Source: Chryseobacterium sp. c4a (lineage in GTDB: Bacteria > Bacteroidota > Bacteroidia > Flavobacteriales > Weeksellaceae). From it: a stretch of 64,000 nucleotides of DNA. The notes below the pieces were generated by a model. The model made no database searches. It saw only the letters and a program-made list of their open reading frames with translations, and was not told the origin of the DNA. Each line of letters begins with the position of its first letter. Positions within the stretch are counted from its first letter, which is position 1. Positions 24,378-32,433 of this stretch are shown piece after piece. The stretch covers positions 1-64,000 of the forward strand of contig NZ_WXVU01000019.1 in the NCBI RefSeq assembly GCF_009900745.1. The letters are read 5' to 3'. The translations under genes and the position numbers were made by a program.

Positions 24378-24876
24378 ATATGCTTAATTTAATCGAATGA
24401 ATTTACTTATTTTTTCTCACATTTATTTCTGTTGATTATTAAATTTACCTTATAATTTCTCAACATACTTTTATTTCCAATAACTTCATAATAATGAGGG
24501 GCTGATCATTGTGTTTTAAGAATCTTTATTATTTTGTAAGGCATCTATTTTTTCGCCCCTCATTTTGTTTTGCAAATTTTAAAAACTTATTAAAAAAAAA
24601 CACAATAACCCCCTACTACATATATACCACATTTGCTGTTTTTTCCCTAAACAAAGCCATTTATCGATAAATATCTATAAAAAAAGACTAAAATCCGACC
24701 AACACAAAATATATGCTATCCATAGGATCTATTTTTTATCAATTGGGTTTTAATAAGAGTCTTGATGCTTTAATTAAAATCAAAGGATCTAAGCTTTGGA
24801 TTAAAATGAATATCTGAAAAAGGGTTGATTAACTGACCGCCAGCCTTATATCAAAAAAGAAATAATATGAGCCCAT

Positions 24877-24913
24877 AAAAAAAGAGATTACATCAAACAG
24901 TATGAGTAATCTC
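24877..24913 (-). terminator. Terminator-like hairpin in the 24.4-25.1 kb gap
   Basis: GAGATTAC (24884-24891) pairs with GTAATCTC (24906-24913), and on the minus strand the stem runs into TTTTTTTATGGG. It lies 230 bases past the stop of the TPR-LuxR gene and either ends that transcript after a long 3' tail or ends a short RNA. The remainder of 24378-25142 is AT-rich and shows no credible gene. Confidence 0.5.
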
Positions 24914-25142
24914 CTAACACTAAGATTTTTGAAATCATATTTAATCACTATGTGAGAAAATATAGTAAATAATGATGATTTGTAGATGCTAAGTAATAAA
25001 AAACAGAAAGAAAACAAGAATGTTTGCTAATATTCAGCTACCACACAAATACTACATTATTTTTAGCCATTTGTTTTACAGCTACTTAAAATAAGACTTA
25101 TTACAGTTTTTGGATAGCCTTTTACTTTCTTTGGTTTGATAT

Positions 25143-26591
25143 TTATAAGGAATCAAAGAAGATAAACAATTCCTGTTCGGTAGGAACATTCAGTTTTTTT
25201 CTTAAACGGTGTTTTTTCTGCTGTACAGATTTGTGTTGAATAAATGTATATTCGGCAATTTCCTTAGAGGTAAAGTTAAGTTTTATCATAGCACAAAATG
25301 CCATCTCTGAGGCTCCAAGTCTTGGATTTATCTCTAAAAGTCTTGGGCAAAACTCAGGATAGATTTCCTGAAATCTTGTCAAAAATGTAGAATCATTCTT
25401 TTTGGCTAATCCCACCAACTCATCAAAGGAATCATTAATCCGGCTTTTAAGGGAAAGTGCTTCACTTTTGAATTCATTTTTCTTTTGCCTTAATGCTCTG
25501 TTATGCCTATAAAGTAAAATAAAAACAATCAGGGATAAAATAACAATAATGCCTACATAAATGTAAATTCTCTTATGGAATCCATTAGATTCTTCGTCTT
25601 TATCACTCAGCATGTGATCTATCGAAATATTGATCGCTTCATTCTGAATATTTTCCAGCGCTGTTTTTTCTTCCGTATATTTTTGCATCGCCTCTTCTTC
25701 CTTCTGAGGTTCATTCAGCATCCTATACGTTTTTGCTATAGATTCATAGATTCCCGGGATATTGTAGAGTCTGTTGGTCTTGCTATAGTTATCTAGCCCT
25801 TTATTGTAATACTCTAAAGCAGTCTTATAATCTTTTTCTGCAAAATAATAATCTCCATACGTCAAATACACAAAACCACTCTGAACATTCACTTTACCTG
25901 TATTGTTAATTTTTTCAGAAGCTTTCTGCAGATAAATCAGGGTAGAGTCTTTTCTTTTGGTATAAATCAAATGATGTTTAGCCAAAAGGGTATTGAGCAG
26001 AACCCCCTGCCCATCAATTCTTTTTCCTTTCTGTAAATAAATATAAGCTGAATCTGCTTTATTGGCTTTATATAAGAAATCTGCTCTGTTGGCATAAAGC
26101 CTATACAAATAAAACTGTCTTTTCTCCTGATCTGAAATATTTTTAAGATAATATAGTCCTTTCGAGTTCAGATCCAAGGCACTTTTATAAAGACCAATTA
26201 CTCCATTGAGCTGACCATGTTCCTGATAGAGCCTTGCTTTTAAAACAGGACTATTGACTTTCTTAAGTTCTTTCTCAGCCAGGGAAAGATAAGAGAGTCC
26301 TCTTTTATAATTTCCGATGGTTGCCGAAATGTTAGAGATATTAATATAGCAAAGGATAATCCCTTCCTTGTAATTTTTTTCTTCTGCCAGATTCAGATAG
26401 TCTTTATTAAGGCGAACAAGATTTTCATAATCCCCCTGAATACGGAGTGATTCTGTTTTTTTTAGCAGAACACTATCGAACTTTTGGCGTGAAAAACCTC
26501 CCTGGCCATAAGCTGATCCAGCATAGAAAAGTAGAAATAAAAAAAGAAGATTATATGAATAAAATATTCGGTTTAATTGAGAAGGGAACAT
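25143..26591 (-). CDS. Membrane-bound TPR / LuxR-type HTH regulator
   Basis: A 482-residue protein: signal peptide (about residues 1-29, ending AYGQ), a periplasmic set of tetratricopeptide repeats (for example VYLTYGDYYFAEKDYKTALE and YNKGL after it) to about residue 310, one membrane span (IYIYVGIIVILSLIVFILLY), a coiled-coil, and a C-terminal LuxR-like HTH in LNFTSKEIAEYTFIQHKSVQ. This one-component architecture is common in Flavobacteriia and would carry an outside signal directly to DNA. Its C terminus is paralogous to that of the regulator at 57544-58488. Targets unknown. Confidence 0.8.
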   Translation of the reverse strand: MFPSQLNRIFYSYNLLFLFLLFYAGSAYGQGGFSRQKFDSVLLKKTESLRIQGDYENLVRLNKDYLNLAEEKNYKEGIILCYINISNISATIGNYKRGLSYLSLAEKELKKVNSPVLKARLYQEHGQLNGVIGLYKSALDLNSKGLYYLKNISDQEKRQFYLYRLYANRADFLYKANKADSAYIYLQKGKRIDGQGVLLNTLLAKHHLIYTKRKDSTLIYLQKASEKINNTGKVNVQSGFVYLTYGDYYFAEKDYKTALEYYNKGLDNYSKTNRLYNIPGIYESIAKTYRMLNEPQKEEEAMQKYTEEKTALENIQNEAINISIDHMLSDKDEESNGFHKRIYIYVGIIVILSLIVFILLYRHNRALRQKKNEFKSEALSLKSRINDSFDELVGLAKKNDSTFLTRFQEIYPEFCPRLLEINPRLGASEMAFCAMIKLNFTSKEIAEYTFIQHKSVQQKKHRLRKKLNVPTEQELFIFFDSL

Positions 26592-26810
26592 GTTTTTAGT
26601 TATTTAAAGATAATAATTGTTAGATTTTAAATCATTTGTATGTGTAACATAAATGTTTGATTACTAATAAATTTAGTTCATTTAAGTTTTTTGTATTGCA
26701 TTACAAATAGTATTCCAAAAACAAAGGTTTCTTTTTAATGAGAAAAATAATATCTGAAGACTCAAAAGATAATATTAATTTATTTTTCTTTTCATTTTTT
26801 TACAAAAAAA

Positions 26811-26838
26811 GAAGTTATCCCAATCCTGAGATAACTTC
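26811..26838 (-). terminator. Terminator of the YezG-like / small peptide operon
   Basis: The perfect 9-bp stem GAAGTTATC / GATAACTTC with a ten-base loop runs into TTTTTTTGTAAAAAAA on the minus strand. The stop codon of the 36-residue frame lies within the hairpin. Confidence 0.75.
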
Positions 26839-26925
26839 AAATATTGTGCTGGCGGGTAAAAAAATAAAACTCAATAATAAAAACAGGAAAAATATAATCT
26901 TACCTATATCGCTTATTAGTTCCAT
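26815..26925 (-). CDS. Small single-span membrane protein (36 aa)
   Basis: From an ATG at 26925 the minus strand codes MELISDIGKIIFFLFLLLSF then IFLPASTIFEVISGLG and stops inside a terminator hairpin. One membrane helix (residues 9-27), ATG start, stop placed at the hairpin and a position 31 bases after the YezG-like gene make this a credible unannotated small gene. It could be a membrane peptide associated with the immunity protein or an independent small protein. No family recognised. Confidence 0.45.
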   Translation of the reverse strand: MELISDIGKIIFFLFLLLSFIFLPASTIFEVISGLG

Positions 26926-26956
26926 ATTTACCTTTTAATTATGGTAAGTTAAAATA

Positions 26957-27409
26957 TTATCCATTCTGTTCATCAATCTGGGTAAACCATTCTTCATATA
27001 CCTCTTGTGCTGTTTGGGTTGTATGTCCTGTAAAAGTTTTATGATAGCTAAAATCACTATTGAATTTATCTGTCTTTGGATGATAGGATAACTTCAGCAT
27101 TACAGGCACTTCCCTCCCTCCATTTTTGAAAAGTTCTTCGATATTTTTCAAAAGCTGATTTCCTGTATTTAGCATTTCAAATGCTTTTTCATTGCTAATG
27201 TCATACTGCATATCAGATACTTCATTCACTTTATGAGATTTCACCAAATATCCATTGATTTCATAAAAGACTTTATAGAAATAACCTGATTCTATCAATC
27301 CAATGATATAGACAGTATCTACTTCTTCTGAATTATTATTAACAAATTCAAAACCTGTTTCCACCAGTTCTGCGAGATATTTTTGAAATTCATTATCAAA
27401 ATGTGCCAT
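26957..27409 (-). CDS. YezG / DUF600-like immunity protein
   Basis: A 150-residue acidic cytoplasmic protein. The pattern of an N-terminal helix, a DTVYIIGLIESGYFYKVFYE beta-hairpin, LKLSYHPKTDKFNSDFSYH and the terminal VYEEWFTQID resembles the YezG (DUF600) antitoxin family, whose founding member protects Bacillus subtilis from an LXG-type toxin. No toxin gene is adjacent, so it would be an orphan immunity gene; the family call is moderate because only the C-terminal signature is clear. A 36-residue membrane peptide gene follows on the same strand, then a terminator. Confidence 0.55.
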   Translation of the reverse strand: MAHFDNEFQKYLAELVETGFEFVNNNSEEVDTVYIIGLIESGYFYKVFYEINGYLVKSHKVNEVSDMQYDISNEKAFEMLNTGNQLLKNIEELFKNGGREVPVMLKLSYHPKTDKFNSDFSYHKTFTGHTTQTAQEVYEEWFTQIDEQNG

Positions 27410-27504
27410 ATACCGATAATTTACAATTACATCAGTTAAGATAGTAAAATTTGAGCATCCAATCTTTACGATATTTGAAAATATACCATTACCATCTATC
27501 AGCC

Positions 27505-27536
27505 TTGATTAATGCCATACTATTTACGTAAATTTG
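27505..27536 (+). promoter_or_regulatory. Promoter of the Crp/Fnr regulator gene
   Basis: TTG at 27505-27507 and TAAATTTG at 27529-27536 are separated by 21 bases and fit the Bacteroidota -33/-7 pattern. The -7 box overlaps the TTG that would start a longer frame, supporting the ATG at 27588 as the real start. Confidence 0.5.
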
Positions 27537-27587
27537 ACCATTACCTGCCTGTTCCTATGTCAACGGGCAATGCCACAACTTCATTTT

Positions 27588-28187
27588 ATGGATACAGATA
27601 TTATTATTTCGCAACTCACACAACATTTTAAGGAAATTGTTCCTTTAAAAGAAAATGAGATTGATCTTGTGATTCAAAAACTGGAATTTATTCAGCTAAA
27701 AAAGAAAGATTATTTGCTTCGGGAAGGGCAAATTTCAAGACATATGCGATTTATTGCTCAGGGAAGTTTATATGCTTATCATATAGATGAAAAAGGGAAG
27801 GAAAATATTACTCAATTCGGTATTGAAAACTGGTGGATCAATGATCTTTACAGCTATCTAAGTGAGCAGCCTTCAAGAATGTTTATTCAGGCTAATGATG
27901 AAGCCACCATTGTACAGATCAGTAAAACGAACTTAGAATTATTATATAAAGAAGTTCCTGCAATCTCCGAATTCTGGCGCTTGAAAATACAATCAGCCTA
28001 TGTTACTTTACAGGAAAGAACGTTTGAACACTCAAGAGTGGATGCCTATACCAAATACAGAAATTTTGTAACTGCTTATCGCAATATCGAACAGCGTTTT
28101 CCCCAATACATGATTGCCTCCTATCTTGGAATCACAGTGGAATATCTGAGCTATTTAAGAAAAAAACACCTGTCTGACGTTTCTTAA
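27588..28187 (+). CDS. Crp/Fnr family transcriptional regulator
   Basis: Using the ATG at 27588 the protein has 199 residues; a frame from TTG at 27534 would begin inside the promoter. Residues 20-115 form a cyclic-nucleotide-binding-type beta-roll (KKKDYLLREGQISRHMRFIA, GSLYAYHIDEKGKENITQFG) and the C terminus a winged HTH ending ASYLGITVEYLSYLRKKHL. The Arg and Ser that hold cAMP in true Crp are not evident, as in most Bacteroidota members, so the effector is unknown. The barrel-DoxX pair 66 bases downstream is a likely target or co-regulated unit. Confidence 0.85.
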   Translation: MDTDIIISQLTQHFKEIVPLKENEIDLVIQKLEFIQLKKKDYLLREGQISRHMRFIAQGSLYAYHIDEKGKENITQFGIENWWINDLYSYLSEQPSRMFIQANDEATIVQISKTNLELLYKEVPAISEFWRLKIQSAYVTLQERTFEHSRVDAYTKYRNFVTAYRNIEQRFPQYMIASYLGITVEYLSYLRKKHLSDVS

Positions 28188-28219
28188 GATATCTTAAGTT
28201 TATTCCGTTCCCGCCTGAA

Positions 28220-28227
28220 TAATTTTG
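28220..28227 (+). promoter_or_regulatory. -7 box (TAATTTTG) before the barrel-DoxX pair
   Basis: TAATTTTG matches TAnnTTTG and lies 26 bases before the ATG at 28254, with a GTTTA near the -33 position. It suggests that the pair has its own promoter after the crp-like gene. Confidence 0.4.
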
Positions 28228-28253
28228 CTCTCAGAAATTTTAATGAGAGAAAT

Positions 28254-28874
28254 ATGAAGGCAAAACTCATCGCTATAACAGCTCTTGCATCGGCTTCGTT
28301 GAATCTGAATGCACAAAAGCTTACCTATACTCCGGATCTTGTTTTAGGACACCGTTCCTATACTTATATGCACAATGTCAATTATTATTTTAATGATAGA
28401 CTAAAGCTCAACAATCTTACTTTATTTGATACAGAATATACCAAAGACAAGGAAAATATATTCTTTATTAGAAATACACTTGCCTATAATTTTACCAAAA
28501 GATTCAGTGTAAATGCGGCATTGGGTATAAAAAATCCAGGAGCATTCTTCAGTGCTTATGTACAATACCGCATCGCACACCCTACTTACTCCCTTTCCTA
28601 CTCTATTGGGACAACTTACCAAAAAGGATTTTCTCTGGAACAGTCTGTATCATTTGAATACACTCCTTATCTGAAGGAAAACCTACAGGGTTATTTCAGT
28701 GTACTGGCCATTGGTAATCTGGACGATAGCGGCTATCCCAGAGGGTTACAGTTTATTCGATTAGGGATAAAACAGGACAAAATAATGTATGGAGTGGCTT
28801 CTAATTTCGATCAATTCAACAACGTAAAAAAGACCCTTGAAAATGTCGGGGCATTTGTAAAATATAACTTTTAA
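28254..28874 (+). CDS. Putative outer-membrane beta-barrel protein
   Basis: A 206-residue protein with a signal peptide (MKAKLIAITALASASLNLNA) and then alternating hydrophobic/polar strands rich in Tyr and Phe, ending VGAFVKYNF with a terminal Phe as required for outer-membrane barrel insertion. About ten strands are plausible. No catalytic motif. It starts 66 bases after the Crp-type gene and 11 bases before the DoxX gene. Function unknown; the barrel call rests on composition and the C-terminal Phe. Confidence 0.65.
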   Translation: MKAKLIAITALASASLNLNAQKLTYTPDLVLGHRSYTYMHNVNYYFNDRLKLNNLTLFDTEYTKDKENIFFIRNTLAYNFTKRFSVNAALGIKNPGAFFSAYVQYRIAHPTYSLSYSIGTTYQKGFSLEQSVSFEYTPYLKENLQGYFSVLAIGNLDDSGYPRGLQFIRLGIKQDKIMYGVASNFDQFNNVKKTLENVGAFVKYNF

Positions 28875-28885
28875 ATAATAATAAA

Positions 28886-29287
28886 ATGAAAAAAAACATT
28901 GATTTAGGATTATTGATCAGCAGAATAGCTATTGGGTTTCCCATGTCTGTGTATGGAGTAAACAAATTGATTCACGGAATCGGATTTATTGAGGATATGA
29001 TGACCATGCATGGCTTACCATCCTTCTTTGCTTATGGCGTTTTTGCCGGAGAGATCATTGCGCCTATCATGCTGATTCTGGGATTCAGAGCACGTTTGGC
29101 AGGTTTAATCTTTGCGGCCAATTGCTTTACAGCGACAATTCTTGCTCAGACAGCTAACATTTTCAAGCTTAACGATTTTGGAGGTTGGGCATTGGAACTA
29201 TTGGTAATCTATATGTTGGTCGGGATAAGTTTCTTTTTTACCGGAGGTGGAAAATATGCCATTTCTACAGCCAATAAATGGGACTAA
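28886..29287 (+). CDS. DoxX family membrane protein
   Basis: A 133-residue DoxX protein with four helices: the N-terminal LGLLISRIAIGFPMSVYGVN, the conserved GVFAGEIIAPIMLILGFRAR and the last LLVIYMLVGISFFFTGGGKY are typical. DoxX proteins have been linked to quinone/thiosulfate oxidation in archaea and to redox stress in mycobacteria; the role here is unknown. Co-transcribed with the barrel gene and ended by a hairpin terminator. Confidence 0.85.
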   Translation: MKKNIDLGLLISRIAIGFPMSVYGVNKLIHGIGFIEDMMTMHGLPSFFAYGVFAGEIIAPIMLILGFRARLAGLIFAANCFTATILAQTANIFKLNDFGGWALELLVIYMLVGISFFFTGGGKYAISTANKWD

Positions 29288-29301
29288 ATAAGATTACTGT
29301 T

Positions 29302-29334
29302 TAATCCTCGAAGGTAATTCGAGGATTATTTTGA
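29302..29334 (+). terminator. Terminator of the barrel-DoxX operon
   Basis: The stem AATCCTCGAA / TTCGAGGATT with a GGTAA loop is followed by ATTTTGAGTTTT, 15 bases after the DoxX stop. Confidence 0.8.
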
Positions 29335-29519
29335 GTTTTCTAATCTTTACATTTTTCAAAAAGCAATGTATAAGTAGATTTTCTTTCTCACAACTGAAAG
29401 TTCATCATTCTAATAATACAGTTCATCCATCCTACTCTACAATCCATCTTTTAACCCATTAAACAACAATAGATTACGCAAATATTAAAGTTTCTTTGTG
29501 CTTTCAAAAAAAGAAAATA

Positions 29520-30428
29520 ATGAGAAAAAAATGGATAATCATTGCTGCATTGATACAGACAGCTTATGCTTTTGCACAAATAGAATTAAGATCGGAATAT
29601 CTGCCTCAACAAAAGTATATTGATGACAACAAAGACAAAACAGAGGGTAAAAGTTCAGCGCTCACCACTACTTTAACGGCCACTATTCCTGTAAGTGTAA
29701 AACCTTCCGGTTACCAACAACCTTCTATTTGGGCCGCAACTTTGAATGCTTCCTATACTTCATTTAGTAATGATGGAATAGCAGCCGAAGCTTTACCTAA
29801 AGAAATGGGATCTGCAGACCTTGGGGTAATGTATATGACTCCTATACATGAGAAACTGATGTTTATTGGAGGGGCTTCAGCCGGAGTTTATTCTACCAAC
29901 TTGGATGTAAAAAAACTGGGAATGGAAAATATTGTTGTGAATGTCTACTCCTCATTTATCTGGCAGCTTCGTCCCAAAATAAAGCTTGGGGTTGCACTTA
30001 TTGGAAATAATGCCTTTGATAAACCCATGCTTATTCCGATGCCTTACTTCCAATACCATAGTGAAAAAGCCCGCGGAATGGAATACCATGCGGAATTGAG
30101 CTATAATCCTAAATTTTCTGTAGGATACCGATTTAATGAAGCATTTGCCCTACGTATCGTTAACCGGCCAAAGTTTTTCTTCTCCCTTGCTAAAATTGAT
30201 GGTCAGAAAAAATACTTTGATCATCATTTCGTCAGTTTAGGGATGGAACCGGAATATACCTTCAACAATTGGACAGTAAATGGGATGTTTGGTGCCAACT
30301 TTGGACGTACAGACCGCTATCGTGACAGAGAACCTTCCAATTTTCTTAAATGGGGAAATGCAACTTTTGACCCTTCATTCTATATTTCTGCAGGGATAAA
30401 ATATAACTTTGCAAAAAAACAAAAATAA
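29520..30428 (+). CDS. DUF6268 family outer-membrane protein
   Basis: The ATG at 29520 gives 302 residues with a signal peptide (MRKKWIIIAALIQTAYAFAQ); a TTG eight codons upstream is less likely. The mature protein is beta-strand rich, with LMFIGGASAGVYSTNLDV, MPYFQYHS and a final FYISAGIKYNF near the C terminus, fitting DUF6268, a set of Bacteroidota outer-membrane barrels. It is followed after 39 bases by a LytS-type kinase and a LytTR regulator on the same strand, so the barrel and its two-component pair may work as a unit. Function unknown. Confidence 0.7.
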   Translation: MRKKWIIIAALIQTAYAFAQIELRSEYLPQQKYIDDNKDKTEGKSSALTTTLTATIPVSVKPSGYQQPSIWAATLNASYTSFSNDGIAAEALPKEMGSADLGVMYMTPIHEKLMFIGGASAGVYSTNLDVKKLGMENIVVNVYSSFIWQLRPKIKLGVALIGNNAFDKPMLIPMPYFQYHSEKARGMEYHAELSYNPKFSVGYRFNEAFALRIVNRPKFFFSLAKIDGQKKYFDHHFVSLGMEPEYTFNNWTVNGMFGANFGRTDRYRDREPSNFLKWGNATFDPSFYISAGIKYNFAKKQK

Positions 30429-30467
30429 GAAATATTTTAACCATTCTATTTTTAAACTCAATTCAAT

Positions 30468-31535
30468 ATGGATCTTTCTGAAATTTTCCCCAATCAGGAA
30501 AGGAAGACCAGAAGGTATGTGATTGTACTCTACTACCTTTTGGTAACCACTATCTATACAATCTACCAAATCATTTTCTTCAATACGATCATGAAAAGCA
30601 GTATTTTATCCAAAAGTAGTTTATGGGATAATTTTTTACTGCAGTTTGTGATCATCTATCCTATTGTTTTGGTGATGACTTTTCTGGATTATCTTTTGAT
30701 TAAGTTTATTAATGAGATTACTCCATTGTATGATAGTTTATACAGGCATGCTTCTTCCTTATTTGTAAGTAATATTTTGTTATGTATTCTCCTCTATATC
30801 ATCTTCAATTTTACTGTTACAGAATTGATGGATGTGGGGATCAAGCAGTCTCTTTCCTACAAAACAGGTCTTATCCTTAATATTACAGCCAATTTGCCTA
30901 TTCTGTTAGTAATTGACCTCTTATTCTACTTTCAGGCCGAACGCAGAGCCATTAAGGTCTCTGAAAAAGCCAAACGGGATATGCTGATGTATCAGTATAA
31001 TGCATTAAGAGCACAGGTAAATCCTCATTTCTTATTCAATTCTTTGAATGTTTTGTCTTCTCTTATCTATGAAAACCAGGAACAGGCCAATAAGTATACT
31101 AAAGCATTATCACAGGTATATCGCCAGGTTTTATCTGTAAGTAAAAAGCCATTGAATACCTTAAAAGAAGAAATGCATTTTTTCCGGCAATATCTGTTTT
31201 TGATGGAAATACGGTTTGAAAATGGTTTTAAAATTGAGATCGATCCCATTGAGCAATGGGAACACCGTAAATTGGTAGCCTTCAGCTTTCAATTGCTTTT
31301 GGAAAATGCCTTTAAGCACAATGTAAGTTCCGTTGCAAACCCTTTATTAATTTATATTTCTGTGGATGAAAATGGAATTTCTTTCAGAAATAGAATATTT
31401 TTGCGCAATGATATCACTAAAGGAGAAGGAATTGGCCTCTCTTTTCTGAATACCCAATACGACCGCTATCACAAAAAGTTAGAGATTATGGAAGATCAGG
31501 ATCTATTTATTATCAAAATACCTTTCGTAGAATGA
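30468..31535 (+). CDS. LytS/YehU-type sensor histidine kinase
   Basis: A 355-residue inner-membrane kinase. Four membrane helices (about residues 20-40, 52-75, 95-120 and 132-155) form a compact sensor with no large periplasmic domain. Then comes the PF06580 His_kinase region with the phospho-acceptor His187 in AQVNPHFLFNSLN and a shortened ATPase (LLENAFKHN N-box, GEGIGLSFL G-box). This family pairs with LytTR regulators; the next gene overlaps by four bases (ATGA), so the pair is translationally coupled. Signal unknown. Confidence 0.9.
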   Translation: MDLSEIFPNQERKTRRYVIVLYYLLVTTIYTIYQIIFFNTIMKSSILSKSSLWDNFLLQFVIIYPIVLVMTFLDYLLIKFINEITPLYDSLYRHASSLFVSNILLCILLYIIFNFTVTELMDVGIKQSLSYKTGLILNITANLPILLVIDLLFYFQAERRAIKVSEKAKRDMLMYQYNALRAQVNPHFLFNSLNVLSSLIYENQEQANKYTKALSQVYRQVLSVSKKPLNTLKEEMHFFRQYLFLMEIRFENGFKIEIDPIEQWEHRKLVAFSFQLLLENAFKHNVSSVANPLLIYISVDENGISFRNRIFLRNDITKGEGIGLSFLNTQYDRYHKKLEIMEDQDLFIIKIPFVE

Positions 31536-32287
31536 AAAGATATTTAATTATTGAAGACGAGCGTCTGGCTTTTTCTGAACTGAAACGAATGGTTGAGCAT
31601 CTTCGTCCAGAATATGAATTACTAGGACGAACAGAAAGTGTATTGGAATCTGTAGAATTTCTCCAAGAGCACAAGCCTGATTTTATTTTGATGGATATCA
31701 GTCTGTCAGACGGCAGTTGTTTTGAGATTTTCAATCACATCAAAGTAGAAGTGCCTATTATTTTTACAACTGCTTATGATGAATATGCCATACAAGCTTT
31801 TAAAGTGAACAGTATAGATTATCTGCTGAAGCCTATTTCAGAAGAAGATCTGGAACGTGCACTCATCAAGCTTGAAGATCTCCATTTTGACAAAGAGCAA
31901 AAAGAAATCGGAATCCGGATGGTGGAATCTACCCTGATGAAAAAGGTTAAAAATAGATTTCTTGTCCATTCACGTGAAGGATATCTCTATGTAGAGTCTA
32001 AAAACATCGCCTATTTCTATAGTGAAGAAAAAGTAGTGATGCTGCATACCTTAGACAACAAGAGATATATCATCAATTATACACTGGATCAGTTGGAAGG
32101 ACAACTTACAGAGGATCTCTTTTTCAGGGTTTCCCGAAACTGTATTGCCAATATCAAAGCCATTAAAGGAATTAAAAAGGTTGTCAATAGCCGATTAGCC
32201 CTTGATTTTGAGCCGGAATGCCCTCATGAAATTGTGGTGAGCCGGGTGAGGGTACAAAACTTCTTGGAATGGTTGAATGACGATTAA
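31532..32287 (+). CDS. LytTR response regulator
   Basis: A 251-residue regulator with a receiver domain (IIEDERLAF, phospho-acceptor Asp55 in FILMDISLSDG, Thr in FTTAYDEYA and Lys in DYLLKPIS) and a C-terminal LytTR DNA-binding domain (about residues 150-250, with RFLVHSREGYLYVESKNIAY and FFRVSRNCIANI). LytTR proteins bind direct repeats upstream of membrane and virulence genes. Start overlaps the kinase stop. A perfect hairpin ends the operon 44 bases after the stop. Confidence 0.92.
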   Translation: MKRYLIIEDERLAFSELKRMVEHLRPEYELLGRTESVLESVEFLQEHKPDFILMDISLSDGSCFEIFNHIKVEVPIIFTTAYDEYAIQAFKVNSIDYLLKPISEEDLERALIKLEDLHFDKEQKEIGIRMVESTLMKKVKNRFLVHSREGYLYVESKNIAYFYSEEKVVMLHTLDNKRYIINYTLDQLEGQLTEDLFFRVSRNCIANIKAIKGIKKVVNSRLALDFEPECPHEIVVSRVRVQNFLEWLNDD

Positions 32288-32330
32288 TCTTCAATACTAC
32301 GAATGCAATTATTGTATAATTTTAAAAATC

Positions 32331-32366
32331 TAAGTGGCTATATGTTTTTTACCATATAGCCACTTA
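32331..32366 (+). terminator. Perfect 14-bp hairpin ending the LytS-LytTR operon
   Basis: TAAGTGGCTATATG pairs perfectly with CATATAGCCACTTA around an eight-base T-rich loop. There is no following T tract, so it may act by RNA 3'-end protection rather than classical termination. Confidence 0.6.
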
Positions 32367-32433
32367 TAGTATAGTAGAAAATTCTTTATATCCCACTTTT
32401 ATACTTATCTTTATCCTGATTTAATAAGTTATA

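Noticed and set aside
24829..25017. 62-codon minus-strand frame
   Set aside because: Composition follows AT-richness and a terminator-like hairpin lies inside it.
26738..26938. 66-codon plus-strand frame
   Set aside because: Runs through a hairpin whose T tract is on the other strand, and overlaps a better minus-strand small gene.
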